NCBI RefSeq assembly: GCF_009192735.1
Contig: NZ_VTFU01000003.1
Coordinates: 372,001-436,000 of the forward strand
DNA length: 64,000 nt
Direction of reading: 5' to 3'
Origin: Arthrobacter gandavensis
GTDB taxonomy: Bacteria > Actinomycetota > Actinomycetes > Actinomycetales > Micrococcaceae
This document shows, piece after piece, positions 8,753 to 17,603 of this stretch (positions are counted from its first letter, which is position 1; each line of letters begins with the position of its first letter). The notes under the pieces are model-generated. The model made no database searches and had not been told where the DNA came from. It saw nothing but the letters and a program-made list of their open reading frames with translations. The translations under genes were made by a program, and so were the position numbers.

Positions 8753-8768
8753 TTTCCCGGCAGGGAAA
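8753..8768 (+). terminator. Weak hairpin after the GntP operon
   Basis: TTTCCC-GGCA-GGGAAA forms a perfect six-base stem with a four-base loop, 10 bases after the TIM-barrel stop. The following bases are purine-rich rather than a T-tract, so it is only a possible terminator or 3' end stabiliser. Confidence 0.3.
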
Positions 8769-9026
8769 GAAAAGCTGACATGACCGCTTAATGCCACTGT
8801 CCCTCTCACCTTGGCTGATGGTGGCAAAAGACCGCATTTCTGCGCGGATCCCGGGGCGGTGAGCCGGCCGTTTGCGGCCACCACCCGGGATTCAAGCGTG
8901 AAAAGGGTCATGACAGGAACAGGGCATCGGAAAGTGTAGACGGGGCCTCGCGGCCCGGGGGAAGCTTTCGGAGTCAATCAACCGCACAGGCTGTGGAGCA
9001 GCCGCAGGTACAGGAGGGGAATGAAG

Positions 9027-9056
9027 ATGGCCAGCAAGGTTTGGGACTGGATCTAG
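9027..9056 (+). CDS. Nine-codon minigene, possible RiPP precursor (MASKVWDWI)
   Basis: A strong AGGAGG (9012-9017) lies nine bases before an ATG that opens a nine-codon frame reading MASKVWDWI and ending in TAG. An in-frame ATG two codons earlier would give MKMASKVWDWI but sits too close to the ribosome site. No start codon lies further upstream in this frame. The ribosome site is one of the best in the window, which is odd for random sequence. The gene ends about 105 bases before the lantibiotic-dehydratase-like gene. It could be a tiny substrate peptide with a WDW core, or a translated leader that regulates the downstream genes. No other gene was found in 8769-9026. Confidence 0.4.
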   Translation: MASKVWDWI

Positions 9057-9069
9057 CAAACGCCCTCTC

Positions 9070-9138
9070 ATGGGGGAAAACGCCAAGCAATTGGACTACA
9101 GCAAACAGCAGGATCCGCCAGCGGCGGTAGCCAAGTAA
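9070..9138 (+). CDS. Possible 22-aa small ORF ahead of the lantibiotic-dehydratase-like gene
   Basis: An ATG at 9070 opens a 22-residue hydrophilic frame (MGENAKQLDYSKQQDPPAAV, then AK) ending in TAA, 23 bases before the next gene. No clear ribosome binding site precedes it, and it may be chance. It is listed only because it lies between the minigene and the RiPP-type enzyme gene, where a precursor would be expected. Confidence 0.2.
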   Translation: MGENAKQLDYSKQQDPPAAVAK

Positions 9139-9161
9139 CAACCCCGGAAGGGACGGAAGCC

Positions 9162-10121
9162 ATGAGTCAGCTGACAGCGGTTCGAAACGCCTCACGAACC
9201 CGCTCAACCGCGAAGTGGTGGACACTATCCTTCTATACCGGGGGCTTCGATGTAGCGGACGGCATCATTGGAGAACTGGTTACGCCGCTGGCGGCCCATG
9301 CGCAGGCCAATGGCGGCCAGCGGTGGTACTACACAAGGTGCATGGAGCCGGCAAATGCGCACGTCCGGCTCCGGATTCTGGCTGAGCCCGAGCTCCTGGA
9401 GAAGCTGCAGCACCTTTTGCGGGCTCTGAGGGAACAGGCCTCCGGCGTCATTGGGCATCTGGAGGTAACGCACGATTTTTCGGAACCGGTGGCGGACCGC
9501 ATGAGTCCCGGCGGAACCGAGCAGCAGAATCCGCGGGTGGAAGCCGATTTGGCGAAATACGGCGGGGTCGAAGGACTTGCGCTCGCCGAGGAGGTTTTTG
9601 AGCTGTCGTCCGAACTTGGTGCCTGGGCAGCCGTGCGGTTCCCCAAGGCGCAGAACAGGTGGGCCCTGGGCTCCCTGCTCCTGTTTGATTCGGCTAGGAG
9701 CATGATGAAGGGGCCGCGCTCGGCCAGCTGGCCGGACCGCCGGCGGATCTCCTGGGATTATTACTGGGACAGCCACCTGCGCAGCTGCACTGCTGCCTTT
9801 GGCCCGCGCGCGGCAAGTGTGCGGCAGGCCATGACGGTGCAGATCGCCGCGAAGATCATGCCCACCCAGCGCTTGATGGCGGCAACCGCGGCGGAATCAG
9901 CGGTGGAGAACTGGCGGCGTCGCTGGTTCCGGACCATGGACACGTATTTGTACCGTGCGGACAAGGCGCGGCTCAGCAGGAGCGCCCAGCACCTGACGGT
10001 CTACCAGGCGCACATGCTCCTGAACCGCCTGGGGATTTCGCTTCGGGAAGAGGCGGCGCTTGGCCTGTATGCGCGCAGCTGGAGCATTGAGCGTGAAGCG
10101 GCACTGGCGGACCGGCGCTAG
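9162..10121 (+). CDS. Stand-alone thiopeptide-type/lantibiotic dehydratase C-terminal domain protein
   Basis: This 319-aa protein resembles the SpaB_C/Lant_dehydr_C domain, the glutamate-elimination domain of class I LanB and the fold of thiopeptide pyridine synthases. The N-terminal part reads WWTLSFYTG and then RWYYTRCMEPANAHVRLRI, the typical W...Y-R...H-x-R-x-R signature. The rest is helical with many Trp and Arg residues. There is no glutamylation domain, YcaO, transporter or protease nearby, so it is an orphan. GGAAGGGACGGA precedes the ATG. A minigene lies just upstream and a 63-aa protein just downstream. It may modify a small peptide, or work with partners encoded elsewhere. The domain call is fairly sure; the reaction is unknown. 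Confidence 0.7.
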   Translation: MSQLTAVRNASRTRSTAKWWTLSFYTGGFDVADGIIGELVTPLAAHAQANGGQRWYYTRCMEPANAHVRLRILAEPELLEKLQHLLRALREQASGVIGHLEVTHDFSEPVADRMSPGGTEQQNPRVEADLAKYGGVEGLALAEEVFELSSELGAWAAVRFPKAQNRWALGSLLLFDSARSMMKGPRSASWPDRRRISWDYYWDSHLRSCTAAFGPRAASVRQAMTVQIAAKIMPTQRLMAATAAESAVENWRRRWFRTMDTYLYRADKARLSRSAQHLTVYQAHMLLNRLGISLREEAALGLYARSWSIEREAALADRR

Positions 10122-10157
10122 GCTGCGCCAACGGACGGTACGAGGAAGGGAAGCTTT

Positions 10158-10349
10158 GTGGAACATCGCGACGAGCTGGTTGTAGCGGCGGACTCTGCGG
10201 ATTTATCGGAAGTGCTGGGGTGCTCCGAAGACGTCGTGGACGTGCTGCGGGGCCAGGGCGTGGTCGAATCCCACGGAGAGGTGTGGAACGTCGGCCCCGC
10301 GCGGGATTACCTGCGGGACGCCGCCTGGGCCGGAGGCTTTTGGGACTAG
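10158..10349 (+). CDS. 63-aa hypothetical protein of the RiPP-like cassette
   Basis: A GTG with GAGGAAGGGAAG upstream opens a 63-residue acidic protein, 36 bases after the lantibiotic-dehydratase-like gene. The central part (SEVLGCSEDVVDVLRGQGV) resembles a small winged-helix or leader-binding fold. The C-terminus is aromatic and glycine-rich, ending AAWAGGFWD. I do not recognise a family. Position and C-terminal composition leave two options: an accessory recognition protein, or a precursor peptide whose core is the aromatic tail. The long hairpin 25 bases downstream closes the cassette. Confidence 0.5.
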   Translation: MEHRDELVVAADSADLSEVLGCSEDVVDVLRGQGVVESHGEVWNVGPARDYLRDAAWAGGFWD

Positions 10350-10373
10350 GATTCTCCGCCCCATGACCGGAAA

Positions 10374-10416
10374 GACCAATGGAACGCCATCAATTGCTGA
10401 TGGCGTTCTATTGGTC
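10374..10416. terminator. Long bidirectional hairpin terminator
   Basis: Two 19-base arms (10374-10392 and 10398-10416) pair fully in RNA, with one G-U pair, around the five-base loop ATTGC. It lies between the convergent RiPP-like cassette and the FMN reductase gene. There is no T-tract on the plus side, so termination may rely on stem length or on Rho. Confidence 0.7.
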
Positions 10417-10484
10417 TGTGCAGGGATTTCCAGGCCGGGACTTTAGTGCAGCGGCCGGGGCCGCGTGCGGTCTTTGGCTCTGGG

Positions 10485-11045
10485 TTAGGCTGCCGAGGGA
10501 GCCGTTTCTTCTGCGAGGGTCGAGATGATGTCCCGAAGCTGTCCCATAATCTCGTCGTCATCCTTGGGATGAATTTCGGCAAAGCGCGTTACGGAGCCGC
10601 CAATGGACAGGCGGGCATCCTCGACCACGCGCGCGCCCGCTATTCCCAGTGACTTGCGGGCGTCGTCGTGGGCCCATACTCCGCCGAACTGGCCGAAAGC
10701 GGAGCCGATGACGGCTGCGGGAGTGCCGGAAATGGCACTCGTTCCGAAGGGGCGGGAAAGCCAGTCAATGGCGTTCTTCAGGACGGCGGGCATGGTGCCG
10801 TTGTATTCGGGGCACACCAGCAGGATGGCGTCCGATGAAGCCGCCGCCGCGCGCAGGTCAGCTGCTGCCTCCGGCACGGATCCCTCGACGTCAATGTCTT
10901 CGTTGTAGAACGGAATATGGCCAATGCCGTCAAAGATGGCAATTTCCACGTCGTCGCCGGCTGCCAGTACGGCGGTTTCGGCAAGCTGGCGGTTGACTGA
11001 GCCGGCGCGGAGGCTGCCGACCAGGGTAAGTACTTTAGTGCTCAA
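10485..11045 (-). CDS. NADPH-dependent FMN reductase family oxidoreductase
   Basis: This 186-aa flavodoxin-fold protein has the FMN phosphate loop GSLRAGSVNR near residue 11 and the CPEYNGTMPAVLKNAIDWLSR region near residue 80, which is diagnostic of the SsuE/ArsH/azoreductase-like NAD(P)H-dependent FMN reductases. These enzymes reduce flavin or quinones and often act in oxidative or electrophile stress. The start is TTG with GAGGAG seven bases upstream. It diverges from a TetR gene with a palindromic operator between them, so it is probably the regulated target. Confidence 0.88.
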   Translation of the reverse strand: MSTKVLTLVGSLRAGSVNRQLAETAVLAAGDDVEIAIFDGIGHIPFYNEDIDVEGSVPEAAADLRAAAASSDAILLVCPEYNGTMPAVLKNAIDWLSRPFGTSAISGTPAAVIGSAFGQFGGVWAHDDARKSLGIAGARVVEDARLSIGGSVTRFAEIHPKDDDEIMGQLRDIISTLAEETAPSAA

Positions 11046-11104
11046 GAAAACTCCTCTGGGGGACGCACCCGTTGGGGCACGGATGGTTCTTCACCAACTC
11101 TAAA

Positions 11105-11118
11105 CGGACCGCGGTCCG
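11105..11118. promoter_or_regulatory. TetR-type palindromic operator
   Basis: CGGACCGCGGTCCG is a perfect 14-base palindrome. It lies between the divergent FMN reductase and TetR genes, about 60 bases from the reductase start and 33 from the TetR start. The CGGACC arm type is common for TetR operators in actinobacteria. Autoregulation and reductase repression are likely. Confidence 0.7.
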
Positions 11119-11150
11119 GTTCTATTCCCGCGCGGGTTAGACTGGCGCGC

Positions 11151-11756
11151 ATGCAGGCAAGCGGATGGGACGAACAGGGCGACGGCGGAGAGCGCCTTGA
11201 CGCTGCCCGGAACCGCCGCCGGCTGCTGGAAACCGCCCTCGAGATCGTGTCCGAACGCGGAGCCGATGCCCTGACCATGGATGATCTTGCGCGCCGCGCA
11301 GGGGTCGGCAAGGGCACCGTTTTCCGCAGGTTCGGCAACCGCTCCGGGCTGATGCAGGCGCTCCTTGACCACGTCCAGCGCGATTTCCAGCACAGCTACA
11401 TGTTGGGGCCCGCTCCGCTGGGACCGGGAGCGCCGCCGCTGGAACGCCTTCATGCCTTTGGCCGGGCGCGGATCCGCGGGCTGGCGATCACCGGCGAACT
11501 GCGCCGAGCTGCCAGCGTGGATGGATTTACTCATTACCGCCACCCGACGCGCATGCTGGAGCTCGCGCATCTCACCATGCTGCTGTCATCACTCCCCGCG
11601 GTCCGCGACCCCGAGCTGACCGCCTATCAGCTGGAGTCCTTCCTGGAAGCCGGATTGCTGCTGCATCTGCACCGGACGGCCGGGATGCCACTGAAGCGCA
11701 TTGTGGCCGGCTGGCACGGCCTCGTGGCTTCGGTGACCGGTTCCGCCGCGGAATGA
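11151..11756 (+). CDS. TetR family transcriptional regulator
   Basis: This 201-aa regulator has the TetR helix-turn-helix DDLARRAGVGKGTVFRRFGNR at about residues 42-62, followed by a helical ligand domain. No ribosome site precedes the ATG. A TAGACT -10-like hexamer ends seven bases before it, which suggests a leaderless transcript. It is divergent to the FMN reductase gene across a palindrome and probably represses it until an electrophile or quinone-like ligand binds. The C-terminal ligand domain gives no clear clue to the inducer. Confidence 0.9.
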   Translation: MQASGWDEQGDGGERLDAARNRRRLLETALEIVSERGADALTMDDLARRAGVGKGTVFRRFGNRSGLMQALLDHVQRDFQHSYMLGPAPLGPGAPPLERLHAFGRARIRGLAITGELRRAASVDGFTHYRHPTRMLELAHLTMLLSSLPAVRDPELTAYQLESFLEAGLLLHLHRTAGMPLKRIVAGWHGLVASVTGSAAE

Positions 11757-11797
11757 GGCAATCCGCGGCGACGGAACCCCGGAAGTGTCAGTAGGCT

Positions 11798-11810
11798 TAC
11801 TAATTTAGTA
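11798..11810. promoter_or_regulatory. Inverted repeat in the catalase promoter region
   Basis: TACTAA-T-TTAGTA is a perfect inverted repeat 63 bases before the KatE start. The stretch AGTAGGCTTACTAA just left of and overlapping it is partly shared with the region before the AgcS symporter (40348-40361). It resembles the AGTAAG/CTTA palindromes at 33716 and 47081. Its role as an operator is a guess. Confidence 0.35.
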
Positions 11811-11872
11811 GGGTGGGGAAATGGCCGCTGCAGTCCGGCGGCCAACTGGTCCCGAAAAATGATGGAGGCTAC

Positions 11873-14092
<2,220 letters not shown>

Positions 14093-14172
14093 TCGCGGCA
14101 ACCGCGTAACCACAGTCGGGCCGGACGGGGTTAGCCCCGCCGGCCCGTCCGGCTGCCGGCCCGGCAGCTGAG

Positions 14173-14211
14173 AAGGGGAGATCCATGGTGCAGCGCACCG
14201 GATCTCCCCTT
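14173..14211. terminator. Terminator hairpin between katE and the MarR-like gene
   Basis: AAGGGGAGATCC and GGATCTCCCCTT form a perfect 12-base stem. Inside it GGTGC/GCACC pair further after a two-base bulge. It sits between two convergent genes and can serve both. Confidence 0.8.
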
Positions 14212-14217
14212 ATCTGT

Positions 14218-14688
14218 TTACCGGCCCGTCCCAGGGTCCCTCGGCCCAGGGTCCCTCGGTCCAGGGGGCGGAGGTGCCAATGCGCGGATCAGGGTGGAGA
14301 GCTCCCGGCGCAGGGCATCGTCATTCGCGCCGGCGACGAGGCGGGCTTCGGCCTGTTCCGCCTGGGCCTGGATCCGGGCGCCGGCGGACGTGATGGCCCA
14401 CATGCCTGCGTTGCAGGCGGCGTAGCCGCAGCACTCCAAGGCCAGGACGCAGTCGTGAACACAGTCGGGGTCCAAGCCCGAAGCGGCGCACAGCGCGGCT
14501 TCGTCTGCGCACCGGGACGCAAGGATGCGCAGGACCGCAGTGCGTTCCTGGGTGAGGCGAAGCTCGGATAGGGAATCTTCGGTGGCCCGCTGAGTGACGA
14601 AAGCGGCGGCGGACAGCAGCCGGGGAAGGTATCCGGCATCACCCGGTGCCTTTTCGGAACTCAAATGCGCCATCCCGGCGGGGTCCAT
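14218..14688 (-). CDS. MarR-like winged-helix protein
   Basis: This protein of about 156 aa looks like a divergent MarR-type regulator. An N-terminal dimer helix (LPRLLSAAAFVTQRATEDSL) is followed by LRLTQERTAVLRILA, a recognition region rich in cysteine (ASGLDPDCVHDCVLALECCGY), and WAITSAGARIQAQ, which matches a MarR wing and final helices. The C-terminus is Pro/Arg-rich low complexity. The start is unclear, since neither ATG has a good ribosome site. It overlaps the 3' end of the zinc-ribbon gene, so the two are co-transcribed. The cysteine cluster could be redox- or metal-responsive, but this is a guess. Confidence 0.6.
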   Translation of the reverse strand: MDPAGMAHLSSEKAPGDAGYLPRLLSAAAFVTQRATEDSLSELRLTQERTAVLRILASRCADEAALCAASGLDPDCVHDCVLALECCGYAACNAGMWAITSAGARIQAQAEQAEARLVAGANDDALRRELSTLIRALAPPPPGPRDPGPRDPGTGR

Positions 14689-14846
14689 CCGGCAGGAACT
14701 TGGTGGCCTGCGAAGGTTTCACACGCTGAGCATGTGTAACTGGCCACTCCCGGGCTGCCGTCGGCGGCAGGAGTGAAGGATTCAAAAATGAGGAAGTCGT
14801 CAACGCCGCACTGGTGGCAGGCGGGACGGTGAACTGCGGGCTCCAT
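14661..14846 (-). CDS. Small zinc-ribbon protein (61 aa)
   Basis: A good GAGG site lies seven bases before the ATG of this 61-residue protein. Two CxxC knuckles, CHQC near residue 10 and CSAC near residue 39, define a zinc ribbon. The C-terminus is short and Pro/Trp-rich (VPAGWTPPGWRI). The gene overlaps the start of the downstream MarR-like gene by 28 bases. I do not recognise the family. A small metal-binding adaptor or regulator partner is possible. Confidence 0.7.
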   Translation of the reverse strand: MEPAVHRPACHQCGVDDFLIFESFTPAADGSPGVASYTCSACETFAGHQVPAGWTPPGWRI

Positions 14847-14980
14847 GGGTATCCTCTGCTGAAACGATAGGCAGAAAGACAGGGCCGCGTCTTGACCGTG
14901 AGTTTTTATCGTAATATCGAACGGCACACCAGACAATTCCGGGCGGGACGACCCTTGCCGGACGCCAAGGCGAGGGAAAC

Positions 14981-15724
14981 ATGCAAGACCGCACGACAGC
15001 CGCTGAATCCGCCCCCTGGGCCGAACTGCAGGACCTGCTGGTTCATCACGAGGACGTGCAGGACTTTTTGCAGGCCCTGGCCAAGCTGACCGCATCATCC
15101 CTGTCGATCCGGGGGACCACGTATTGCGGCATCACCCTCCAGCGCTCGAGGGACCACCGGTTCACCGTCGCCAGCAGCGACCGGGAAGCGCTGCAGATGG
15201 ATGAAATCCAGTACGCGTTCGGTGACGGGCCGTGCCTGGAGGCTATCCGGATCGAGGACGAGGTGCATGTCGCCAACGCCGCTGAAGATCAGCGCTGGCC
15301 GGAATACATGGAGTCCATCAGGGACTACGGCATCCGCTCGATGTTTTCGGTTCCGTTGGAACTGGGCGGACAGGCCAAGGCCGCAATGAATCTGTATGCC
15401 ACGGATCCGGATGTCTTCGACGAAGAGTTCCGGCATGTGGCCCGAACCTACGCTGCTGAAGCATCCCACGCCCTCCTGCTGGCCGTACGGATATCCCAGC
15501 ATGTCGCAACCGTTGAGGACCTCCAAGCCGTGCTCGCGTCCCGGACCGACATTGACCTCGCCGTGGGCATCATCATGGGACAGAACCGGTGCACGCAGCA
15601 GGAAGCATTCGAAACCCTGCGCCGGGCCTCCAACGGCCGGAACGTCAAAATCCGGGATTTGGCCGCCGCTATTGTCGGCCGGCTGAACGGTGAGCGCGGA
15701 AGCACCCATTTCATCGCCGGCTGA
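14981..15724 (+). CDS. GAF and ANTAR domain protein (RNA-binding antiterminator type)
   Basis: This 247-aa protein has an N-terminal GAF sensory domain (about residues 20-165, with the FGDGPCLEAIR motif). The C-terminal ANTAR domain spans about residues 175-235 and includes IDLAVGIIMGQNRCTQQEAFETLRRAS. ANTAR domains bind paired hairpins in mRNA and prevent termination. GAF-ANTAR proteins are a typical actinobacterial form. No partner histidine kinase is next to it. It is convergent with alanine dehydrogenase. The target transcript cannot be named from the window. Confidence 0.92.
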   Translation: MQDRTTAAESAPWAELQDLLVHHEDVQDFLQALAKLTASSLSIRGTTYCGITLQRSRDHRFTVASSDREALQMDEIQYAFGDGPCLEAIRIEDEVHVANAAEDQRWPEYMESIRDYGIRSMFSVPLELGGQAKAAMNLYATDPDVFDEEFRHVARTYAAEASHALLLAVRISQHVATVEDLQAVLASRTDIDLAVGIIMGQNRCTQQEAFETLRRASNGRNVKIRDLAAAIVGRLNGERGSTHFIAG

Positions 15725-15727
15725 TGC

Positions 15728-15754
15728 CGGGCGGCGGTAGGACACCGCCGCCCG
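15728..15754. terminator. Bidirectional terminator hairpin
   Basis: CGGGCGGCGGT and ACCGCCGCCCG form a perfect 11-base stem with the five-base loop AGGAC, between convergent GAF-ANTAR and alanine dehydrogenase genes. Confidence 0.8.
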
Positions 15755-15762
15755 AAACCTGC

Positions 15763-16881
15763 TTAGGCGGGCACCAGTTCCGTCCAGTCCTCCGCCAGTT
15801 CCAACCCGTGCGCCTGGGACACTGACGCGTGGGCCACTCTTCCGCCGGCGATGTTCAGGCCGCGGGCCAGTGCCTCCGATGAGTTGAAGGCGCCGCGGAC
15901 TCCGCGGTCCGCCAAAGCGGTGGCGTACGGAAGGGTGACGTTTGTCAGTGCGTAGGTGGAGGTGTTCGGTACCGCCCCGGGCATGTTGGCCACACAGTAA
16001 AACAGCGACCCGTGGACCCGGTACGTCGGATCCTGGTGGGTGGTGGGCCTGGTGTCCTCAAAGCATCCGCCCTGGTCCACGGCGATGTCCACCAGGACGC
16101 TGCCGCGCTTCATCCGGGACACCATGTCATTGCTGACCAGCTTGGGTGCGCGGGCGCCGGGGACGAGCACCGATCCGATCACCAGATCAGCGTCGAGCAG
16201 TGCGCGTTCAATCTCGAAGGCATTGGACGCCACCGTCCTGATGCGTCCGGCGTACTGTGCGTCGAGCTGGCGCAGCCGGTCAATGTTGATGTCCAGGACC
16301 GAAACGTCGGCGTGGGATCCCACGGCACCGGCCACGGCGTTGGTGCCGGCCACTCCCGCGCCGAGCACCACGACCTTTGCGGGGCGGACGCCGGGCACTC
16401 CGCCGAGCAGCAGTCCGGGACCGCCCGCGGGAGAGGTCAGGCACTGCGCGCCCACCTGCACGGAGAGCCGGCCGGCCACTTCGGACATGGGCGCCAGCAA
16501 CGGGAGCATGCGCCCCTCCTGCACCGTTTCATAGGCGATGGCCGTCATCCCTGAGTCCATCAGTGCCCGGGTAAGCTCCGGCGCCGCTGCCAGGTGCAGG
16601 TACGTGAAGAGCACCAGGTCCGGGCGGAAGTACCGGTATTCGGACGGGATCGGTTCCTTGACCTTCAGGATGAGCGTGGCTTCGTTCCAGACGTCGTCGG
16701 CGGAATCGAGGATGCGGGCACCGGCGGCTTGGTACTCGGCGTCACTGATGCTGGATCCGGTGCCGGCCCCGGATTCAATCAGCACGGTGTGTCCCCGTGT
16801 CGTGAACTCATGGACGCCGGAAGCCGTGATGGCAACGCGGAACTCGTTGTTCTTGATTTCCTTGGGGATACCGATGATCAC
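15763..16881 (-). CDS. ald: Alanine dehydrogenase
   Basis: This 372-aa protein matches the normal length of NAD-dependent L-alanine dehydrogenase, which interconverts alanine and pyruvate plus ammonia. It begins VIIGIPKEIKNNEFRVAI. It carries the Lys/His active-site region (DLVLFTYLHLAAAPELT), the NAD loop VVLGAGVAGTNAVAGAVGSHADV, and NMPGAVPNTSTYALTN near the C-terminus. The GTG start has GGAG eight bases upstream. The gene is separate from its neighbours and ends at a shared hairpin. Its role is in nitrogen assimilation or in alanine catabolism. Confidence 0.96.
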   Translation of the reverse strand: MIIGIPKEIKNNEFRVAITASGVHEFTTRGHTVLIESGAGTGSSISDAEYQAAGARILDSADDVWNEATLILKVKEPIPSEYRYFRPDLVLFTYLHLAAAPELTRALMDSGMTAIAYETVQEGRMLPLLAPMSEVAGRLSVQVGAQCLTSPAGGPGLLLGGVPGVRPAKVVVLGAGVAGTNAVAGAVGSHADVSVLDINIDRLRQLDAQYAGRIRTVASNAFEIERALLDADLVIGSVLVPGARAPKLVSNDMVSRMKRGSVLVDIAVDQGGCFEDTRPTTHQDPTYRVHGSLFYCVANMPGAVPNTSTYALTNVTLPYATALADRGVRGAFNSSEALARGLNIAGGRVAHASVSQAHGLELAEDWTELVPA

Positions 16882-16974
16882 AGCTGGCTCCAAAACAATC
16901 GCATGCGCGGCGGGATCTCCGCCGGGTTCCCACCAGCATAGGGGAGTGGCGCCGGTCACTGCGCACCCGGCATA

Positions 16975-17454
16975 TCAGCCCTGCGGCCCCCGGGCGGACT
17001 TGGCCTTCTGCTCCTCCAGCCAGGCTTCGACGTCGGACAGGCGGATGCGGCGGTGGGTGCCGCGGTATTCGACCGGGATGATGCCGGCATCGGTCAGGTT
17101 CCGAAGGTAAGTGTGCGAGATTCCGGCGGCGGCGGCAGCCTGCGACGTCGTCAAAAGGGGGACGTTTGAGCCGTTTCGGGCCACAGGTTCCCGGGTTGCC
17201 GCCGCGGGAGCCTGTTCCCGGACGTGCCCAGTGGCGGAAGCCTGATCGGGGGAGCCGGAGCCGGAGGACACCGAGACTGACTCACCGCGGCCCAGCCGGG
17301 CCAGCACATCGAGGACGGCATCACGCGCGGCGGACGGCAGGCGCAGCGCGGTTCCGTCGACAAAAACGGTGACATCCCCGGCCGACAGGGCGCGGGTCAG
17401 GGCCCGGACTTCCTGGGCCGGAAGAGCGGGGGTGTGGTGAGGGCTCTGGGTCAT
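16975..17454 (-). CDS. MerR/excisionase-type helix-turn-helix protein
   Basis: This 159-aa protein has a C-terminal excisionase-like helix-turn-helix (about residues 98-150): LLTTSQAAAAAGISHTYLRN, then GIIPVEYRGTHRRIRLSDVEAWL. The N-terminal half (ALTRALSAGDVTVFVDGTALRLPSAARDAVLDVL) looks like a small alpha/beta substrate or toxin-binding region. Such proteins occur as solitary regulators or antitoxins. No toxin gene overlaps it here, and there is no phage context. The start lacks a strong ribosome site. Confidence 0.7.
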   Translation of the reverse strand: MTQSPHHTPALPAQEVRALTRALSAGDVTVFVDGTALRLPSAARDAVLDVLARLGRGESVSVSSGSGSPDQASATGHVREQAPAAATREPVARNGSNVPLLTTSQAAAAAGISHTYLRNLTDAGIIPVEYRGTHRRIRLSDVEAWLEEQKAKSARGPQG

Positions 17455-17603
17455 GCTGCCATCTTGCCAAAGATCCGCCAATCGGGGTGCATGCGTCCAC
17501 CGGAGTGCGCCCCGCGCCCGCCGCGTTGACCGGGGAGCGGCCGCACGGAAGCATGGAGGGTAACTGCCCGGCCTTCCGTCCGCAGGGAAGCGAAGGGACT
17601 TCA

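Noticed and set aside
8769-9011. Further small ORFs before the minigene
   Set aside because: Candidates were very short (for example a three-codon frame near 8780) or lacked any ribosome site.
9162-10121. Truncated LanB lantibiotic dehydratase
   Set aside because: The gene has its own ribosome site and full C-terminal domain, and no remnant of the N-terminal glutamylation domain is visible upstream.
16975-17454. Prophage or integrative element marker (excisionase-like protein)
   Set aside because: No integrase, attachment repeats or phage genes are near; solitary excisionase-type HTH proteins are common chromosomal regulators.
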